From a virus, in IMG/VR virus record IMGVR_UViG_3300046543_000089, positions 1 to 28,787 of that record: a DNA stretch of 28,787 nucleotides; one strand, written 5' to 3'. Shown in pieces: positions 1 through 7,582 of this stretch. Under the pieces are notes generated by a model that saw nothing but the letters and a program-made list of their open reading frames with translations, was not told the DNA's origin and ran no database searches. The position numbers and the translations under genes are program-made. Position 1 is the first letter of the stretch. Every line of letters begins with the position of its first letter.

Positions 1-628
1 CGGCCGACGTCGCCTGCGAGTCCGCGTTCTGGACCTGCGGGTACATCGCGGGGTCCGCCTGGAGCAACCCCGTCTTAATCATCGCGTTCTGCAGGAACCC
101 GGCCGCCGCGTACTGGACGTGCGGATCCGTCAGGTCGTAGACCTGCCCGGTGGGTTGTCCGTTCGGGCCCATGACGGCCATCTTCGAACCGGTCTGGTCA
201 AACTGCACGGGGAGGTTCAGCTCACGCGCCTTGTTGGCGATCGCCGTGGCGCTGCCGGCGAGGTCGCCCGAGCCCACCTGCTGCGTGACGCCGTTGTAGA
301 AGTCGTGCGCCGCCTTGCCCACGTCCATGATGCTGCGGGTCTGGTCGTTCTTAAGCTGCAGCCCGGTGCCCTGCGCGGACTGGTTGCCGAACTGCGCCGC
401 CTTGAGCGGATCGCCGTGCCGCGCCATCGCCGTCTGCACGTCTTGGTTATACGTGGGCGAAGTGGGGTCGAGGCCCTGCACGTCCTGCTGCAGCGCGCGC
501 TGATTATCCATGTCCATCTGGATGGCTTGATTCTTCAGCTGCGTCTGCTTGGTGTCGGCGAGGCCCTGATACGTAGCGAGGCCCTGTTTCATGGCCGCAC
601 CGCCCGCAATAGCCCAGTCAATCGTCAT
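1..628 (-). CDS. Ejection (internal virion) protein, partial
   Basis: The frame opens with ATG at 628 and stays open to the left edge, so about 209 residues of a longer protein are visible. It is soluble-looking and rich in Gln, Ala, Asp and Asn, begins MTIDWAIAGG, and has no recognisable enzyme motif in the part seen. It lies 13 nt downstream of another Gln-rich virion-type gene at the end of the tail block, where short-tailed phages carry the proteins ejected into the host with the DNA. The role comes from position and composition, not from a domain. The truncation is an effect of the window edge. A long structural protein of another kind is possible. Confidence 0.6.
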   Translation of the reverse strand, partial: MTIDWAIAGGAAMKQGLATYQGLADTKQTQLKNQAIQMDMDNQRALQQDVQGLDPTSPTYNQDVQTAMARHGDPLKAAQFGNQSAQGTGLQLKNDQTRSIMDVGKAAHDFYNGVTQQVGSGDLAGSATAIANKARELNLPVQFDQTGSKMAVMGPNGQPTGQVYDLTDPHVQYAAAGFLQNAMIKTGLLQADPAMYPQVQNADSQATSA

Positions 629-641
629 GTCGTTTCTCGAT

Positions 642-2228
642 TTACGTGAAGCCGAAGGAGTTGGCGCCGACTCCCCAGTTGTTGTCTGCAGTCGCCGCAC
701 CCGCCGCCGCGCCGCTTCCTCCGCCGCCACCGCCACCTCCGCCACCGAGGCCGATGCCGAACGCGCCGAGGATGCCGCCACCGATACCGCCGATCGCAGC
801 GCCCCACGGGCCGAAATACCCGCCAATCGAGGCACCCGTCGAGGCCCCGCCTATGGCCCCCTTGAGACCGCTGGGGCTTGAACTGCTGCCACCGCCACTG
901 CTGCTCCCGCCGCTACTGCCGCCACCGCCCAGGCCGCCCAAGAGGTTGCCGCCGATGCCGCCGATGCCGCCGAGCATTCCGCCCAGCCCCGACGACTCCT
1001 GCGCGTTCAGCTGCTGCTGAGCCTGCACCTGATTGCTGTAGCCCTGCATCTGCGTGCCGTAGACGCTCGTGCCAAGCTGGCCGACGCCTTTCTGCATGTC
1101 GGCTGCCGTCGAGTACGCCTGATTGTTCGCACTGCTCGCGTTGAGCGCGCCGTTGAGCGCCATCTGGCCGGAGTTGATGATCTGGCCGTTCGTGTTGACC
1201 GCCTGACTGCCCGCGTTGAGCCCCAGCTGCGTGGCAGCGAGACCCTGATTGCCCGCCGACTGGCCAAGCTGTTGCGACGACAGGCCGAGCTGATCCGCGC
1301 CGAGACCGAGCTGACCCATGCCGAGCCCAAGCTGCTGCTGCGACTGCCCAAGCTGTTGCGAGCCGAGCCCAAGCTGGCCGGCGCCGAGGCCGAGCGTCTG
1401 CTGCTGCGCGGCGTACCCCGGCAGCGTGGCGCCGATCTGCTGCGCCTGCGTCTTCATGTTCCAGCCGAGCTGCTGCGCGGCCATGCGCGCGCGAGTCGCC
1501 GCTGCTGCCTGCTGCGCTGCCTGATTGATCTGGTTGCCGTTCCACATGCTCTGGTAAGCACCAGACGCCGGGTTCACGCCGGCAGCCTGCATCTGACGCA
1601 TCGACGCGGCCTGCGCGGCGTTCATCGTGTCGTTCACGTCACCAATGGCAAGCTGCGCCTGCTGTTGGTAGTTGGCGTCCGAGTCGTAGTTGTTCGCCTC
1701 CTGCATCATCTGCTGAGCAGCGGGCAGGAAGGTCTGGCCGTAGGCGTCGGTGTATTGCTGCCCGGTCGCGTTGAACCCCGCCTGCTGCTGGCGATACGCC
1801 GCGGCCTGCTGCTGGTACTGCTGCGCGGCCGTCATCATCGCAGCCTGCTGGTCGCGATACTGTCCGCCGAGGTTCTGGTAGTTCTGAGCCTGCTGGTCGA
1901 GCGCGTCCTGCTGGCCGTAGAACGTATTCGCCTGATCGTAGAGGCCCTGCTGTTGCTGCTGGAACGTGTTGGCCTGCTGCTGCATCTGGCCCGTCTGGTC
2001 CTGCGTCGTGGCCTGTTGCTGCGCGATCATCTGCTGGATCTGCGGCCCGTACTGGTCGATGTAGGCTTTCAGCTGCGCCTGCGAGAGCTGGTCGAGCGCG
2101 CCTTGCGCCTTGCCTACGGACGGGTCGACGGGCGGCGGCGGCGGGATCTCCCCACCACCTCCACCTTTGCCGTGCGGGTTTGCCCACACACCGTACTTGG
2201 CTTTCTGCAGGTATCGAAAAAGGCTCAT
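642..2228 (-). CDS. Gln/Gly-rich ejection (DNA-transfer) protein
   Basis: 528 residues in three zones. Residues 1-40 are a short N-terminus with Gly and Pro runs. Residues about 45-260 are extremely Gln/Ala-rich and probably helical. Residues about 278-347 are imperfect heptads of the type xxQLGLG. The C-terminus (about 420-510) is a Gly-rich hydrophobic stretch with GxxxG-like spacing, ending in a ten-glycine run. Low-complexity Gln-rich proteins with membrane-active Gly-zipper ends are typical of podovirus ejection proteins, which form a conduit across the cell envelope. The start ATG overlaps the stop of the acetyltransferase gene (ATGA). The function is inferred from composition and position; the open frame itself is secure. 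Confidence 0.7.
   Translation of the reverse strand: MSLFRYLQKAKYGVWANPHGKGGGGGEIPPPPPVDPSVGKAQGALDQLSQAQLKAYIDQYGPQIQQMIAQQQATTQDQTGQMQQQANTFQQQQQGLYDQANTFYGQQDALDQQAQNYQNLGGQYRDQQAAMMTAAQQYQQQAAAYRQQQAGFNATGQQYTDAYGQTFLPAAQQMMQEANNYDSDANYQQQAQLAIGDVNDTMNAAQAASMRQMQAAGVNPASGAYQSMWNGNQINQAAQQAAAATRARMAAQQLGWNMKTQAQQIGATLPGYAAQQQTLGLGAGQLGLGSQQLGQSQQQLGLGMGQLGLGADQLGLSSQQLGQSAGNQGLAATQLGLNAGSQAVNTNGQIINSGQMALNGALNASSANNQAYSTAADMQKGVGQLGTSVYGTQMQGYSNQVQAQQQLNAQESSGLGGMLGGIGGIGGNLLGGLGGGGSSGGSSSGGGSSSSPSGLKGAIGGASTGASIGGYFGPWGAAIGGIGGGILGAFGIGLGGGGGGGGGGSGAAAGAATADNNWGVGANSFGFT
1188..1397 (-). repeat. Heptad-coding repeat inside the ejection protein gene
   Basis: About ten consecutive 21-nt units encode variants of xQLGLGx (residues about 278-347). 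The units diverge at DNA level, but the seven-residue register of Leu and Gly holds. Confidence 0.7.
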
Positions 2229-2641
2229 GGCTTAATCCATCGACATTCGTCGCGCAACATTCCGTAGACAATCAGGTCGGTGCCATCCGCCATGCCGCGG
2301 CGCATCGTCCCCTCATAAACAAACCCGATGTGCTCATCGAACTTGCGCGCGGCGGCGTTACCGGTTGCCACGAGCCCCGTCACCCGCTCGACGCCCAGCT
2401 GCAGGAATGGGTAGGAGAAGAACCGGAACATCGCCTCCTTCGTGGCCCATTTGGCACCGGGCACCGCCGCGACGTGCATGCACAGGTCATTGCCGGAGTA
2501 GCGGTCGTAGACCACCGCTGCGATCAGGACTCCGTTGCGCTCGACGCCGATCGCGGTGCATTTCTGGAACGTCACCCCGATGCGATCAGCGGCCCACTTG
2601 GACACCCTCTCGTCCTCGCCATACACATATTCCAATGCCAT
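2225..2641 (-). CDS. GNAT-family N-acetyltransferase
   Basis: 138 residues with a GNAT fold pattern. A central strand and loop (ERNGVLIAAVVYDRY) is followed by a helix, then the C-terminal motif N-AARKF-EHIGF-YEGTMR (about residues 97-117), the usual acetyl-CoA-side helix and strand of the RimJ/RimL-like branch. It would transfer acetyl from acetyl-CoA to an amine; the substrate cannot be told. It sits between a 71-aa gene and the ejection protein, with ATGA coupling to the latter, so it is co-expressed with virion genes. A GTTAGCAGGT element with a TATAAA box lies just upstream, which may give it its own transcription start. The family call is firm. Confidence 0.85.
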   Translation of the reverse strand: MALEYVYGEDERVSKWAADRIGVTFQKCTAIGVERNGVLIAAVVYDRYSGNDLCMHVAAVPGAKWATKEAMFRFFSYPFLQLGVERVTGLVATGNAAARKFDEHIGFVYEGTMRRGMADGTDLIVYGMLRDECRWIKP

Positions 2642-2651
2642 AACTAGCTCA

Positions 2652-2674
2652 CTTTATAGCACCAACCTGCTAAC
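2652..2674 (-). promoter_or_regulatory. GTTAGCAGGTT element with TATAAA box
   Basis: On the minus strand GTTAGCAGGTT (2674-2664) is followed after 5 nt by TATAAA, about 12 nt before the acetyltransferase ATG. The same order with nearly the same spacing occurs downstream of the large terminase gene (21712-21732). It may be a promoter or operator. No good -35 hexamer is present, so sigma70 recognition is doubtful. Confidence 0.4.
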
Positions 2675-2681
2675 TTGAACA

Positions 2682-2897
2682 CTACGAACCGCTCGTGTTA
2701 AGCCGTTGGATGATGGTGTTGATGGTGGCGATGATCTGCGCGGTGGTCGCGGTGACCGGCAGCGCCACGAGAGGCACTGCACCGTGCCGCGCGCCGGTCA
2801 TTAGTTCGACGTTTTCCTTCAGCGCGTTGACGATCTTCGCGATGTCCGGCGACAGGTGCGACGTGGTCGGGATCGACGGCTTCTTGATCGCGCTCAT
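2682..2897 (-). CDS. Small hypothetical virion-block protein
   Basis: 71 residues with no recognised domain. The N-terminus (MSAIKKPSIPTTSHLSPDIA) looks extended. It is followed by a helix (IVNALKENVELMTG) and a second Thr/Ile-rich helix near the C-terminus (TAQIIATINTIIQRLN) that could oligomerise. The ATG overlaps the stop of the hub protein gene (ATGA), so translation is coupled. Small helical proteins at this place between the tail hub and the ejection proteins are common in podovirus blocks and are often minor tail parts, but nothing here shows a function. Confidence 0.65.
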   Translation of the reverse strand: MSAIKKPSIPTTSHLSPDIAKIVNALKENVELMTGARHGAVPLVALPVTATTAQIIATINTIIQRLNTSGS

Positions 2898-4726
2898 TGC
2901 TTCCTCAGCTCATCGATGGTGGTGGACATGGTCACGCGCCGCACCGGCGTGTTGCCGGTGATGAGCAGTTCCCAATGGGTCGCCTTGAACCCGGCCGGCA
3001 GCCGCACCGGATCGTCCGAGGTCACACCGATTTCGAACACCAGCTGGTCGTCGGCGAACGCCGCCACCTGGATGCTGCGCACGTCCTCCGGCTCGACAAT
3101 CGGCCGCAGGTCGCTGCCGTTAATCATCAGGTTGTCCACGATGATGTCGTTCGGGCATCCGCCGAGCGACTGGCCGCCGGCGACGCGCGCGTTGAACAGC
3201 GACAGGTTGTAGGCGAGGTCGACCTGGATCTGGTTGTTGTAGGCAAGGCCGCCCTGGATATAGCTGTAGTCAGCCTTCACCTTGAGCGCGCCGAAGTTGG
3301 TCGGCTCGTTCATCTGGAACAGCCGGCTCCTCCACTGGAAGATCGTCGCGTTGTGCGGGTCCGCGTCAAGCTGGTAGATGGCGTTGTCGTCAGCGCTCAC
3401 CGCGTAGATGTTGCTGTTGCGCCGGTCGATATACACACCTGTCGCCGGGAAGTCGTAGGTCGCCAGTGGTGGCGTGTCCGCGCGCGAGAACACGAACGCC
3501 GAGGTCGGGCCCGTGCCGTTGTTGAAGAACCCCATATACATGTTGTTGTAGAGGAGTCCCGCGATCGACACCGGGTTCAGCACCTGCCACTCGTCGCGCG
3601 TGTATAGCGCCTGCGTAATCAGATCCTGCACGCCGGGGCCGATCGCCATCAGTCCGTTCGGGCTCGAGTAGACGATGCCCCACTGGTCGGAGACGATCGA
3701 GCGCTTGCTCGTGCAGGGCTGCAGCACCGAGAGCTTCTCCGAACTCATCGCCGCGGGCGAGGATCCAGTCAGCAGATACGGGTTCGCCTCGGTGCCGACA
3801 AAGAGCGACGTGCCGAAGACGCCGAGCCCGACGATCGGATACTCGGTCGTCTGCATATAGGAGACGGGCCACGCGTGCGGCTTGTACGGCTCGCAGAACC
3901 AGATCTGGTTGCCGGTGAAGCCCGCGAGCATGCCGTTGGGCATCTCGACGAGGCCGCGCATGTCCGATGGCGGCGGGGTGTAGAAGGTCGAGGTGAGCAC
4001 CTCGCCAAGCTGCGTGACGGTGAGCGCATCAGTCGTGGACGTCGTGGGGAGCGCGATCTCCTTCACGAACTGGTACGAGACCGTGGCGGTACCCGTGACC
4101 GTCCGGTAGATGCGAATCTTCGTATAGTTGTAGGCGCCGACCGGCGGCACCTGCAGGGCCGAGAGCGTGACCGTGGCACCCGAGCTATTGCACGTCACCG
4201 TCGCGGCGGGGCTCGGCGCGGACTCTTCGACGATGGTGCCGAACTCGTTGATGAACGTGTAGACGTAGGCGCGCGTCTCGGTCGGCGCGGTGCCGCCCGA
4301 TGCCGAGAGCGTCGGCGCGGCCGTGGGCCCCGGCACGCCCATGTTGTAGTAGAGCCCCGGGTACGGGTAGCCCGGGTTCGAATCCGCCCAGGTGCTCAGC
4401 CCCCAGTGCGTCTTGCGCGGCGAGAAGCCGTCGCTCGTGTAATAGAGCCGCCAGTCACTGCTGTCCGCCAGCACGCCCGCAACGATGTCCACGTCCGAGT
4501 CGAACGTCAGCCACCGGGTCTGGTTGGCCGCCGGGTTGTAGTGTTGGTAGATCGTCTTGACGGCCGAGTTGATCGGCTGGTACGTGAATACCGGCTTGCG
4601 CCAAGGGCGCAACTCTCCCGACTGCAACTTCACGTTGCGCGCCAATTGGGCGTTCATCATCCCGAGCCGCGAGATGCCCGAGCGCGGGATGATGCCGGAG
4701 AAGCCGTCGAGAGCGATCGTGGTCAT
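2894..4726 (-). CDS. Tail hub/nozzle-type protein (P22 gp10-like role)
   Basis: 610 residues from the ATG at 4726, which overlaps the upstream stop (ATGA); an in-frame ATG at 4822 would run deep into that gene and is rejected. The N-terminus (ALDGFSGIIPRSGISRLG) is the Gly/Pro/Arg-containing opening common to podovirus tail-nozzle and packaged-DNA-stabilisation proteins. An Ig-like segment (about 125-240, AYVYTFINEFGTIVEESAPS) follows, then repeated beta-strand units with WF, GLV and NGL turns, suggesting a beta-propeller (about 250-500). It would sit below the head-tail adaptors and close the DNA channel. I infer the role from fold-like pattern, size and location; a receptor-facing hub is the alternative. 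Confidence 0.65.
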   Translation of the reverse strand: MTTIALDGFSGIIPRSGISRLGMMNAQLARNVKLQSGELRPWRKPVFTYQPINSAVKTIYQHYNPAANQTRWLTFDSDVDIVAGVLADSSDWRLYYTSDGFSPRKTHWGLSTWADSNPGYPYPGLYYNMGVPGPTAAPTLSASGGTAPTETRAYVYTFINEFGTIVEESAPSPAATVTCNSSGATVTLSALQVPPVGAYNYTKIRIYRTVTGTATVSYQFVKEIALPTTSTTDALTVTQLGEVLTSTFYTPPPSDMRGLVEMPNGMLAGFTGNQIWFCEPYKPHAWPVSYMQTTEYPIVGLGVFGTSLFVGTEANPYLLTGSSPAAMSSEKLSVLQPCTSKRSIVSDQWGIVYSSPNGLMAIGPGVQDLITQALYTRDEWQVLNPVSIAGLLYNNMYMGFFNNGTGPTSAFVFSRADTPPLATYDFPATGVYIDRRNSNIYAVSADDNAIYQLDADPHNATIFQWRSRLFQMNEPTNFGALKVKADYSYIQGGLAYNNQIQVDLAYNLSLFNARVAGGQSLGGCPNDIIVDNLMINGSDLRPIVEPEDVRSIQVAAFADDQLVFEIGVTSDDPVRLPAGFKATHWELLITGNTPVRRVTMSTTIDELRKQ

Positions 4727-5247
4727 TTGAACTTCGGCGTGAAGCAGATCGGCAGGCGGTTGTCCGGCCCGCGCGAGTCTGGAAGTTTGTCGATCAGCTT
4801 GAAGTTGGCGTCGAGCGCCCACCAGAGCTTGTATCCAAGCTTCAGCCCGCCGCTATTCGTGTGGCAGAAGTGGCGGCCGTCAAGCGTGTGCGCTTCGAAC
4901 TCGGTGAGCGTCGCGCCCTCGTGGACGAGCAGGGTAATCACCCACTCCTTCGGATCGTAGGGAAGCCCAAGCGGCCAGTAGCAGAAGCCGTATGCCGGGT
5001 TTCGCCAGAGCCACCTCACGCGCAGCCACCACTTCTCCCAGCCGATCGGCGCGGGCGCACCTGCGGGCAGGAAGTAGCCGTCGCGCCAGCCAGCGTCGAG
5101 CGGCGCGTCGAACGTCTGGAACCAGCACAGCCAGCTTGGCAAGTAGCCATCGTCCTTGCAGAACAAGGCGATCAGCGGCGCGAGCGGCACCGCGAGCAGG
5201 TAGGTGAACAGCACCTGCAGGAACGTAAAGTAGATGTATTCACTCAT
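4723..5247 (-). CDS. DUF7338-like membrane-associated protein
   Basis: 174 residues. The N-terminus has a strong membrane segment (about 5-30, FTFLQVLFTYLLAVPLAPLI), followed by Trp/Tyr-rich sequence (GWEKWWLRVRWLWRNP, WPLGLPYD) and a more polar C-terminus. This pattern recalls the DUF7338 phage family, whose function I do not know. The ATG overlaps the stop of the Rz gene, so it belongs to the lysis transcript, and its stop overlaps the hub gene start. It could modulate lysis or the membrane, but that is inference from position only. Confidence 0.6.
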   Translation of the reverse strand: MSEYIYFTFLQVLFTYLLAVPLAPLIALFCKDDGYLPSWLCWFQTFDAPLDAGWRDGYFLPAGAPAPIGWEKWWLRVRWLWRNPAYGFCYWPLGLPYDPKEWVITLLVHEGATLTEFEAHTLDGRHFCHTNSGGLKLGYKLWWALDANFKLIDKLPDSRGPDNRLPICFTPKFK

Positions 5248-5753
5248 TTCGATGCTCCCGCTTCTCCGTTGATCCAGTCCTGCAGCGCCTTTACCTGCTC
5301 ACCGTTTGCGCGGCAGCCGGTGTAGTTGTCGACGATGGTGCCGGCAACTTGTGCAGCTGGAACGGTGGGGCCATCAAGGCGGCCGGGGGTTTCGGGAAGG
5401 GGCACACCTGTGGCTGCGGCATCGTGGAGCAGCCGGAAGCCATAAGGCAGATCAGGAGTAGATAGCGGGACATATTTCACCACCTGCTTGGTTAGGGTCT
5501 TGCCCTGTTCGTGAATGACCTGGACGCGGTCAACGTACTGCGTCACCACCTTCTCGGTGACGGCAGCCTGCTTCACCTCGACCTTGGCGACGGCCTTGGC
5601 CTGGGCGAGCTTCGCGGCATCCCACTGGGTCTGCACATGGCGCGCGCCGTAGTGCCAGCCGGCGAAGAAGAGGGCCGTCGTCAGAATCAGGACGGCCGCC
5701 GCGCGCCAGTTGTCAGCGAGGAATTTACCGATCAGCGGAATGAATGCGAGCAT
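5244..5753 (-). CDS. Rz: i-spanin (Rz-like inner-membrane lysis protein)
   Basis: 169 residues. A single N-terminal membrane segment (about 18-34, AAAVLILTTALFFAGWHYG) is followed by an Ala/Lys/Glu/Val-rich helical stretch (about 40-85) that should form the periplasmic coiled coil. This is the usual i-spanin layout. The i-spanin spans from the inner membrane to the outer-membrane lipoprotein Rz1 and fuses the membranes at the end of lysis. The start ATG at 5753 forms TGATG with the stop of the holin gene; a GTG one codon upstream is less likely. The o-spanin gene is nested inside in another frame, which strongly supports the call. Confidence 0.85.
   Translation of the reverse strand: MLAFIPLIGKFLADNWRAAAVLILTTALFFAGWHYGARHVQTQWDAAKLAQAKAVAKVEVKQAAVTEKVVTQYVDRVQVIHEQGKTLTKQVVKYVPLSTPDLPYGFRLLHDAAATGVPLPETPGRLDGPTVPAAQVAGTIVDNYTGCRANGEQVKALQDWINGEAGASK
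5291..5473 (-). CDS. Rz1: o-spanin (Rz1-like lipoprotein), nested in Rz
   Basis: 60 residues in a second frame wholly inside the Rz gene, as in lambda-type nested spanins. The N-terminus has a signal peptide ending in a lipobox (LLLICLMASGC; lipidated Cys at about residue 15). The mature part is short and Pro-rich (PQPQVCPFPKPPAALMAPP), the hallmark of Rz1. It would be lipid-anchored in the outer membrane and contact the Rz C-terminus. The lipobox and Pro-rich composition in an out-of-phase frame are hard to explain by chance. Confidence 0.8.
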   Translation of the reverse strand: MSRYLLLICLMASGCSTMPQPQVCPFPKPPAALMAPPFQLHKLPAPSSTTTPAAAQTVSR

Positions 5754-6013
5754 CACGGCCCCTTCGAGACGTCTGGCACGATGGCAGCGGGCTTGACGCG
5801 CTGCGAGATCCCCGTCGCGATGACGAGGGCGCTAAAGCCCGTCGCGTACTGGACGAGGTCGAACTTCGGCAGCCACGTCGTGAGCTGGCTCACCGCGTAC
5901 AGCGCCATGCCGACGATGAAGCCGACGGTGCCGGAGATGCCGGTGAGCTCGTAGTCATGCCCATACTCGTCGGTGCTGCAGTCCTTCAGGACTTTCTTGA
6001 CGGTGGTGAACAT
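5753..6013 (-). CDS. Putative holin
   Basis: 86 residues with two predicted membrane segments (about 26-45, GISGTVGFIVGMALYAVSQL; about 54-72, VQYATGFSALVIATGIS), a charged N-terminus and a short polar C-terminus (class II holin layout). Holins time lysis by making inner-membrane holes for the endolysin. It lies just before Rz/Rz1 and downstream of the endolysin gene, with a small HNH gene between. Holins share little sequence, so the call rests on topology and place. The 91-aa membrane protein at 7284-7559 is the competing candidate. Confidence 0.65.
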   Translation of the reverse strand: MFTTVKKVLKDCSTDEYGHDYELTGISGTVGFIVGMALYAVSQLTTWLPKFDLVQYATGFSALVIATGISQRVKPAAIVPDVSKGP

Positions 6014-6015
6014 GG

Positions 6016-6534
6016 CTACTCCTTCGTCGTCCGCGTGCCGCGCAGCTTCGCGTCTTCCTTCTTCACATGCGCGATCGCCTTCACAATCTCGACGCCCTTC
6101 TTCACGGCGCGCAGCGCGAGCCAGATCGGCAGGGTGATGTCATGCACGCCGAGGTTGACGCCACGGTGGTGGCCGCCCGGTACCGGCACGCCGGCTACCT
6201 CGTGATGGCCGCAGAGGACCAGCAGGTTGCGGACGTCGTCCGGCGACTCGATCGCCTGCTCGCCCATCTTGTGGGTGTACCCGTACGGGTCGAAGACGTG
6301 CAGCGTGTCGAGCACCTTCTCGTGATCGAGAGCCGCCCACAGCGACCATTCGAACAGGTGGTGGACTTCACGCGCGTCGCGCGAGCCGCAGATCCAGCAC
6401 GGCACATCAAGCTGCTTGACGAGTAGGCGCTTGTTCTTGCGGAACTCGGACGACTCGGTGCGTTCTTCGTGCGCCGGGTAGAGCACGTCTTGGCTGAAGT
6501 GCTCGGCTTGCTCATGGACTTTATCAACGCTCAT
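6016..6534 (-). CDS. HNH-type zinc-binding nuclease-like protein
   Basis: 172 residues from ATG 6534, overlapping the endolysin stop (ATGA). A CWIC knuckle (Cys46, Cys49) and a His pair (VHH, 58-59) are followed by NLLVLCGHHE (Asn103, Cys108, His110/111) and GGHHRG (122-123). The CxxC...HH...N...CxxHH order matches HNH nucleases with a structural zinc. It would cut or nick DNA; no extra DNA-binding domain is seen, and the C-terminus is a Lys-rich helix. It is inserted between endolysin and holin without disturbing translational coupling, so it may be a homing-type gene or a packaging or recombination nuclease. Activity is not shown by sequence alone. Confidence 0.75.
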   Translation of the reverse strand: MSVDKVHEQAEHFSQDVLYPAHEERTESSEFRKNKRLLVKQLDVPCWICGSRDAREVHHLFEWSLWAALDHEKVLDTLHVFDPYGYTHKMGEQAIESPDDVRNLLVLCGHHEVAGVPVPGGHHRGVNLGVHDITLPIWLALRAVKKGVEIVKAIAHVKKEDAKLRGTRTTKE

Positions 6535-6953
6535 ACGGCTCCCGTGCTCATCATCTTCATGAGGCGCGTTGCGCGCGCGCCGACTTGCTTGGCCCACTTG
6601 CTGTCGAACATCTCGTCCGCGGCCTTCGTCCAGTCCCCTTTCTTCGCAGCGGCCAGGAAGTCCTGGAACTGGAGCAGGCGGCCTTGCATGTTGAACGCCA
6701 TGTTCATCATCACGCGCTGCCGGACCGGGTCCAGCGTGCGCCACCAGGGCAGCTCATGGTCCAGCCACGCTTCGGTCTCGGCGATGTCGTTCTGGTACAT
6801 CAGATCGATCTCGCTATCGCGGAAGCCCTTGTCGGTGAGATTGCGGCCGATGCCGCCGCTGACCTTGCCCACCGTATCCGTGTAGATACGCGGCCGGCGC
6901 GCTTCATCGCGCGTGAGCTCGGCCTTCAGAAGCGCGGGATCGTAGGGAGTCAT
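6531..6953 (-). CDS. Endolysin, T4-lysozyme type (GH24)
   Basis: 140 residues. The N-terminus shows the GH24 catalytic pattern: Glu17 (TRDEARRPR), eight residues to Asp26 (YTDT), then five residues to Ser32 in VSGGIGRNLT. The third position is Thr in T4 lysozyme, so the E-D-T triad is E-D-S here. The region MMNMAFNMQGRLLQFQDFLAAAKKGDW is the usual C-terminal helical lobe. It cleaves the MurNAc-GlcNAc bond of peptidoglycan. There is no signal peptide or SAR segment, so release through a holin is expected, in line with the candidate downstream. The length is normal or slightly short for the family. Confidence 0.85.
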   Translation of the reverse strand: MTPYDPALLKAELTRDEARRPRIYTDTVGKVSGGIGRNLTDKGFRDSEIDLMYQNDIAETEAWLDHELPWWRTLDPVRQRVMMNMAFNMQGRLLQFQDFLAAAKKGDWTKAADEMFDSKWAKQVGARATRLMKMMSTGAV

Positions 6954-7252
6954 TCCTTTGCTCCTTCGGCAGTTGCGGGACCGTCACCAGCTGCGGCGAC
7001 GTTGGCGGCTGCTTCAGCGAGGCTGATCGGCGCGGGCGCGGCGGCCTTCTTCGAGCCCTTGCCCTTCGCAATGATCTCGTCTGCCGCCTGCTTGTCGTGC
7101 AGCGCGAGCAGTTCCTTGCCCTCATCCGTCAGTTCGGTCGTCGGATACAGCGTGCCGATGTGCCGGCGCTCGAGCATCTCGCCAATAATCAGCTTGCCGC
7201 CAACGATCTCGGCACCGACGCGCTTGATGAAATCTTCAATCGAAATTGCCAT
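6950..7252 (-). CDS. Small protein of the lysis block
   Basis: 100 residues of unknown function. The first 60 look like a compact helical domain (ISIEDFIKRVGAEIVGGKLI, then RRHIGTLYPTTELTDEGKELL). The rest is a Lys/Ala linker and an Ala-rich tail (KGKGSKKAAAPAPISLAEAA) like the tails of structural or chaperone proteins. The stop overlaps the endolysin start (ATGA). The upstream leader carries GTTAGCGAG next to a purine-rich ribosome site (GTGGAG). I do not recognise the family. Confidence 0.6.
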   Translation of the reverse strand: MAISIEDFIKRVGAEIVGGKLIIGEMLERRHIGTLYPTTELTDEGKELLALHDKQAADEIIAKGKGSKKAAAPAPISLAEAAANVAAAGDGPATAEGAKE

Positions 7253-7283
7253 TCTTCACTCCACTCGCTAACAGGTTAGGGGG

Positions 7284-7559
7284 TTACTTCACTTTGTCGC
7301 GGATGTCTTCGCGAACTTGCTCAATCAGCTCTTTCATGTCCTGCTTAAACTCAGCGAGCATGACCTGCATGTCCGCCTTCCTCAGATAGCCGCCTGCCAC
7401 CTCGACCCGGAACTCCGTGTGGGCCTTCTGCAGCGAATCGTGCTTCTCTTCCGCGAGCCGCAGATCGTCCCGAACGCCCTTAACATAGGCCCCGATAACC
7501 CCGGCGACTGCGGTAAAGAGCAGCGTAATGGCTAACGAAAGCCAGGTATTCAGGTCCAT
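7284..7559 (-). CDS. N-terminal membrane anchor plus coiled coil, lysis-associated
   Basis: 91 residues. One N-terminal membrane segment (about 5-27, TWLSLAITLLFTAVAGVIGAY) is followed by a highly charged amphipathic helix to the end (GVRDDLRLAEEKHDSLQK and onwards). This layout is frequent in phage lysis regions, in XhlA-like holin partners and i-spanin-like proteins. Because a clear Rz/Rz1 pair exists, a holin partner or antiholin role is more likely than a second spanin. AGGG stands in ribosome-site position six bases before the ATG. It is the first gene after the tail fibre, separated by 40 nt holding a GTTAGCAGGTT element in the opposite orientation. Confidence 0.6.
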   Translation of the reverse strand: MDLNTWLSLAITLLFTAVAGVIGAYVKGVRDDLRLAEEKHDSLQKAHTEFRVEVAGGYLRKADMQVMLAEFKQDMKELIEQVREDIRDKVK

Positions 7560-7582
7560 GTTAATCCCTGTTCGGTGGTTTT

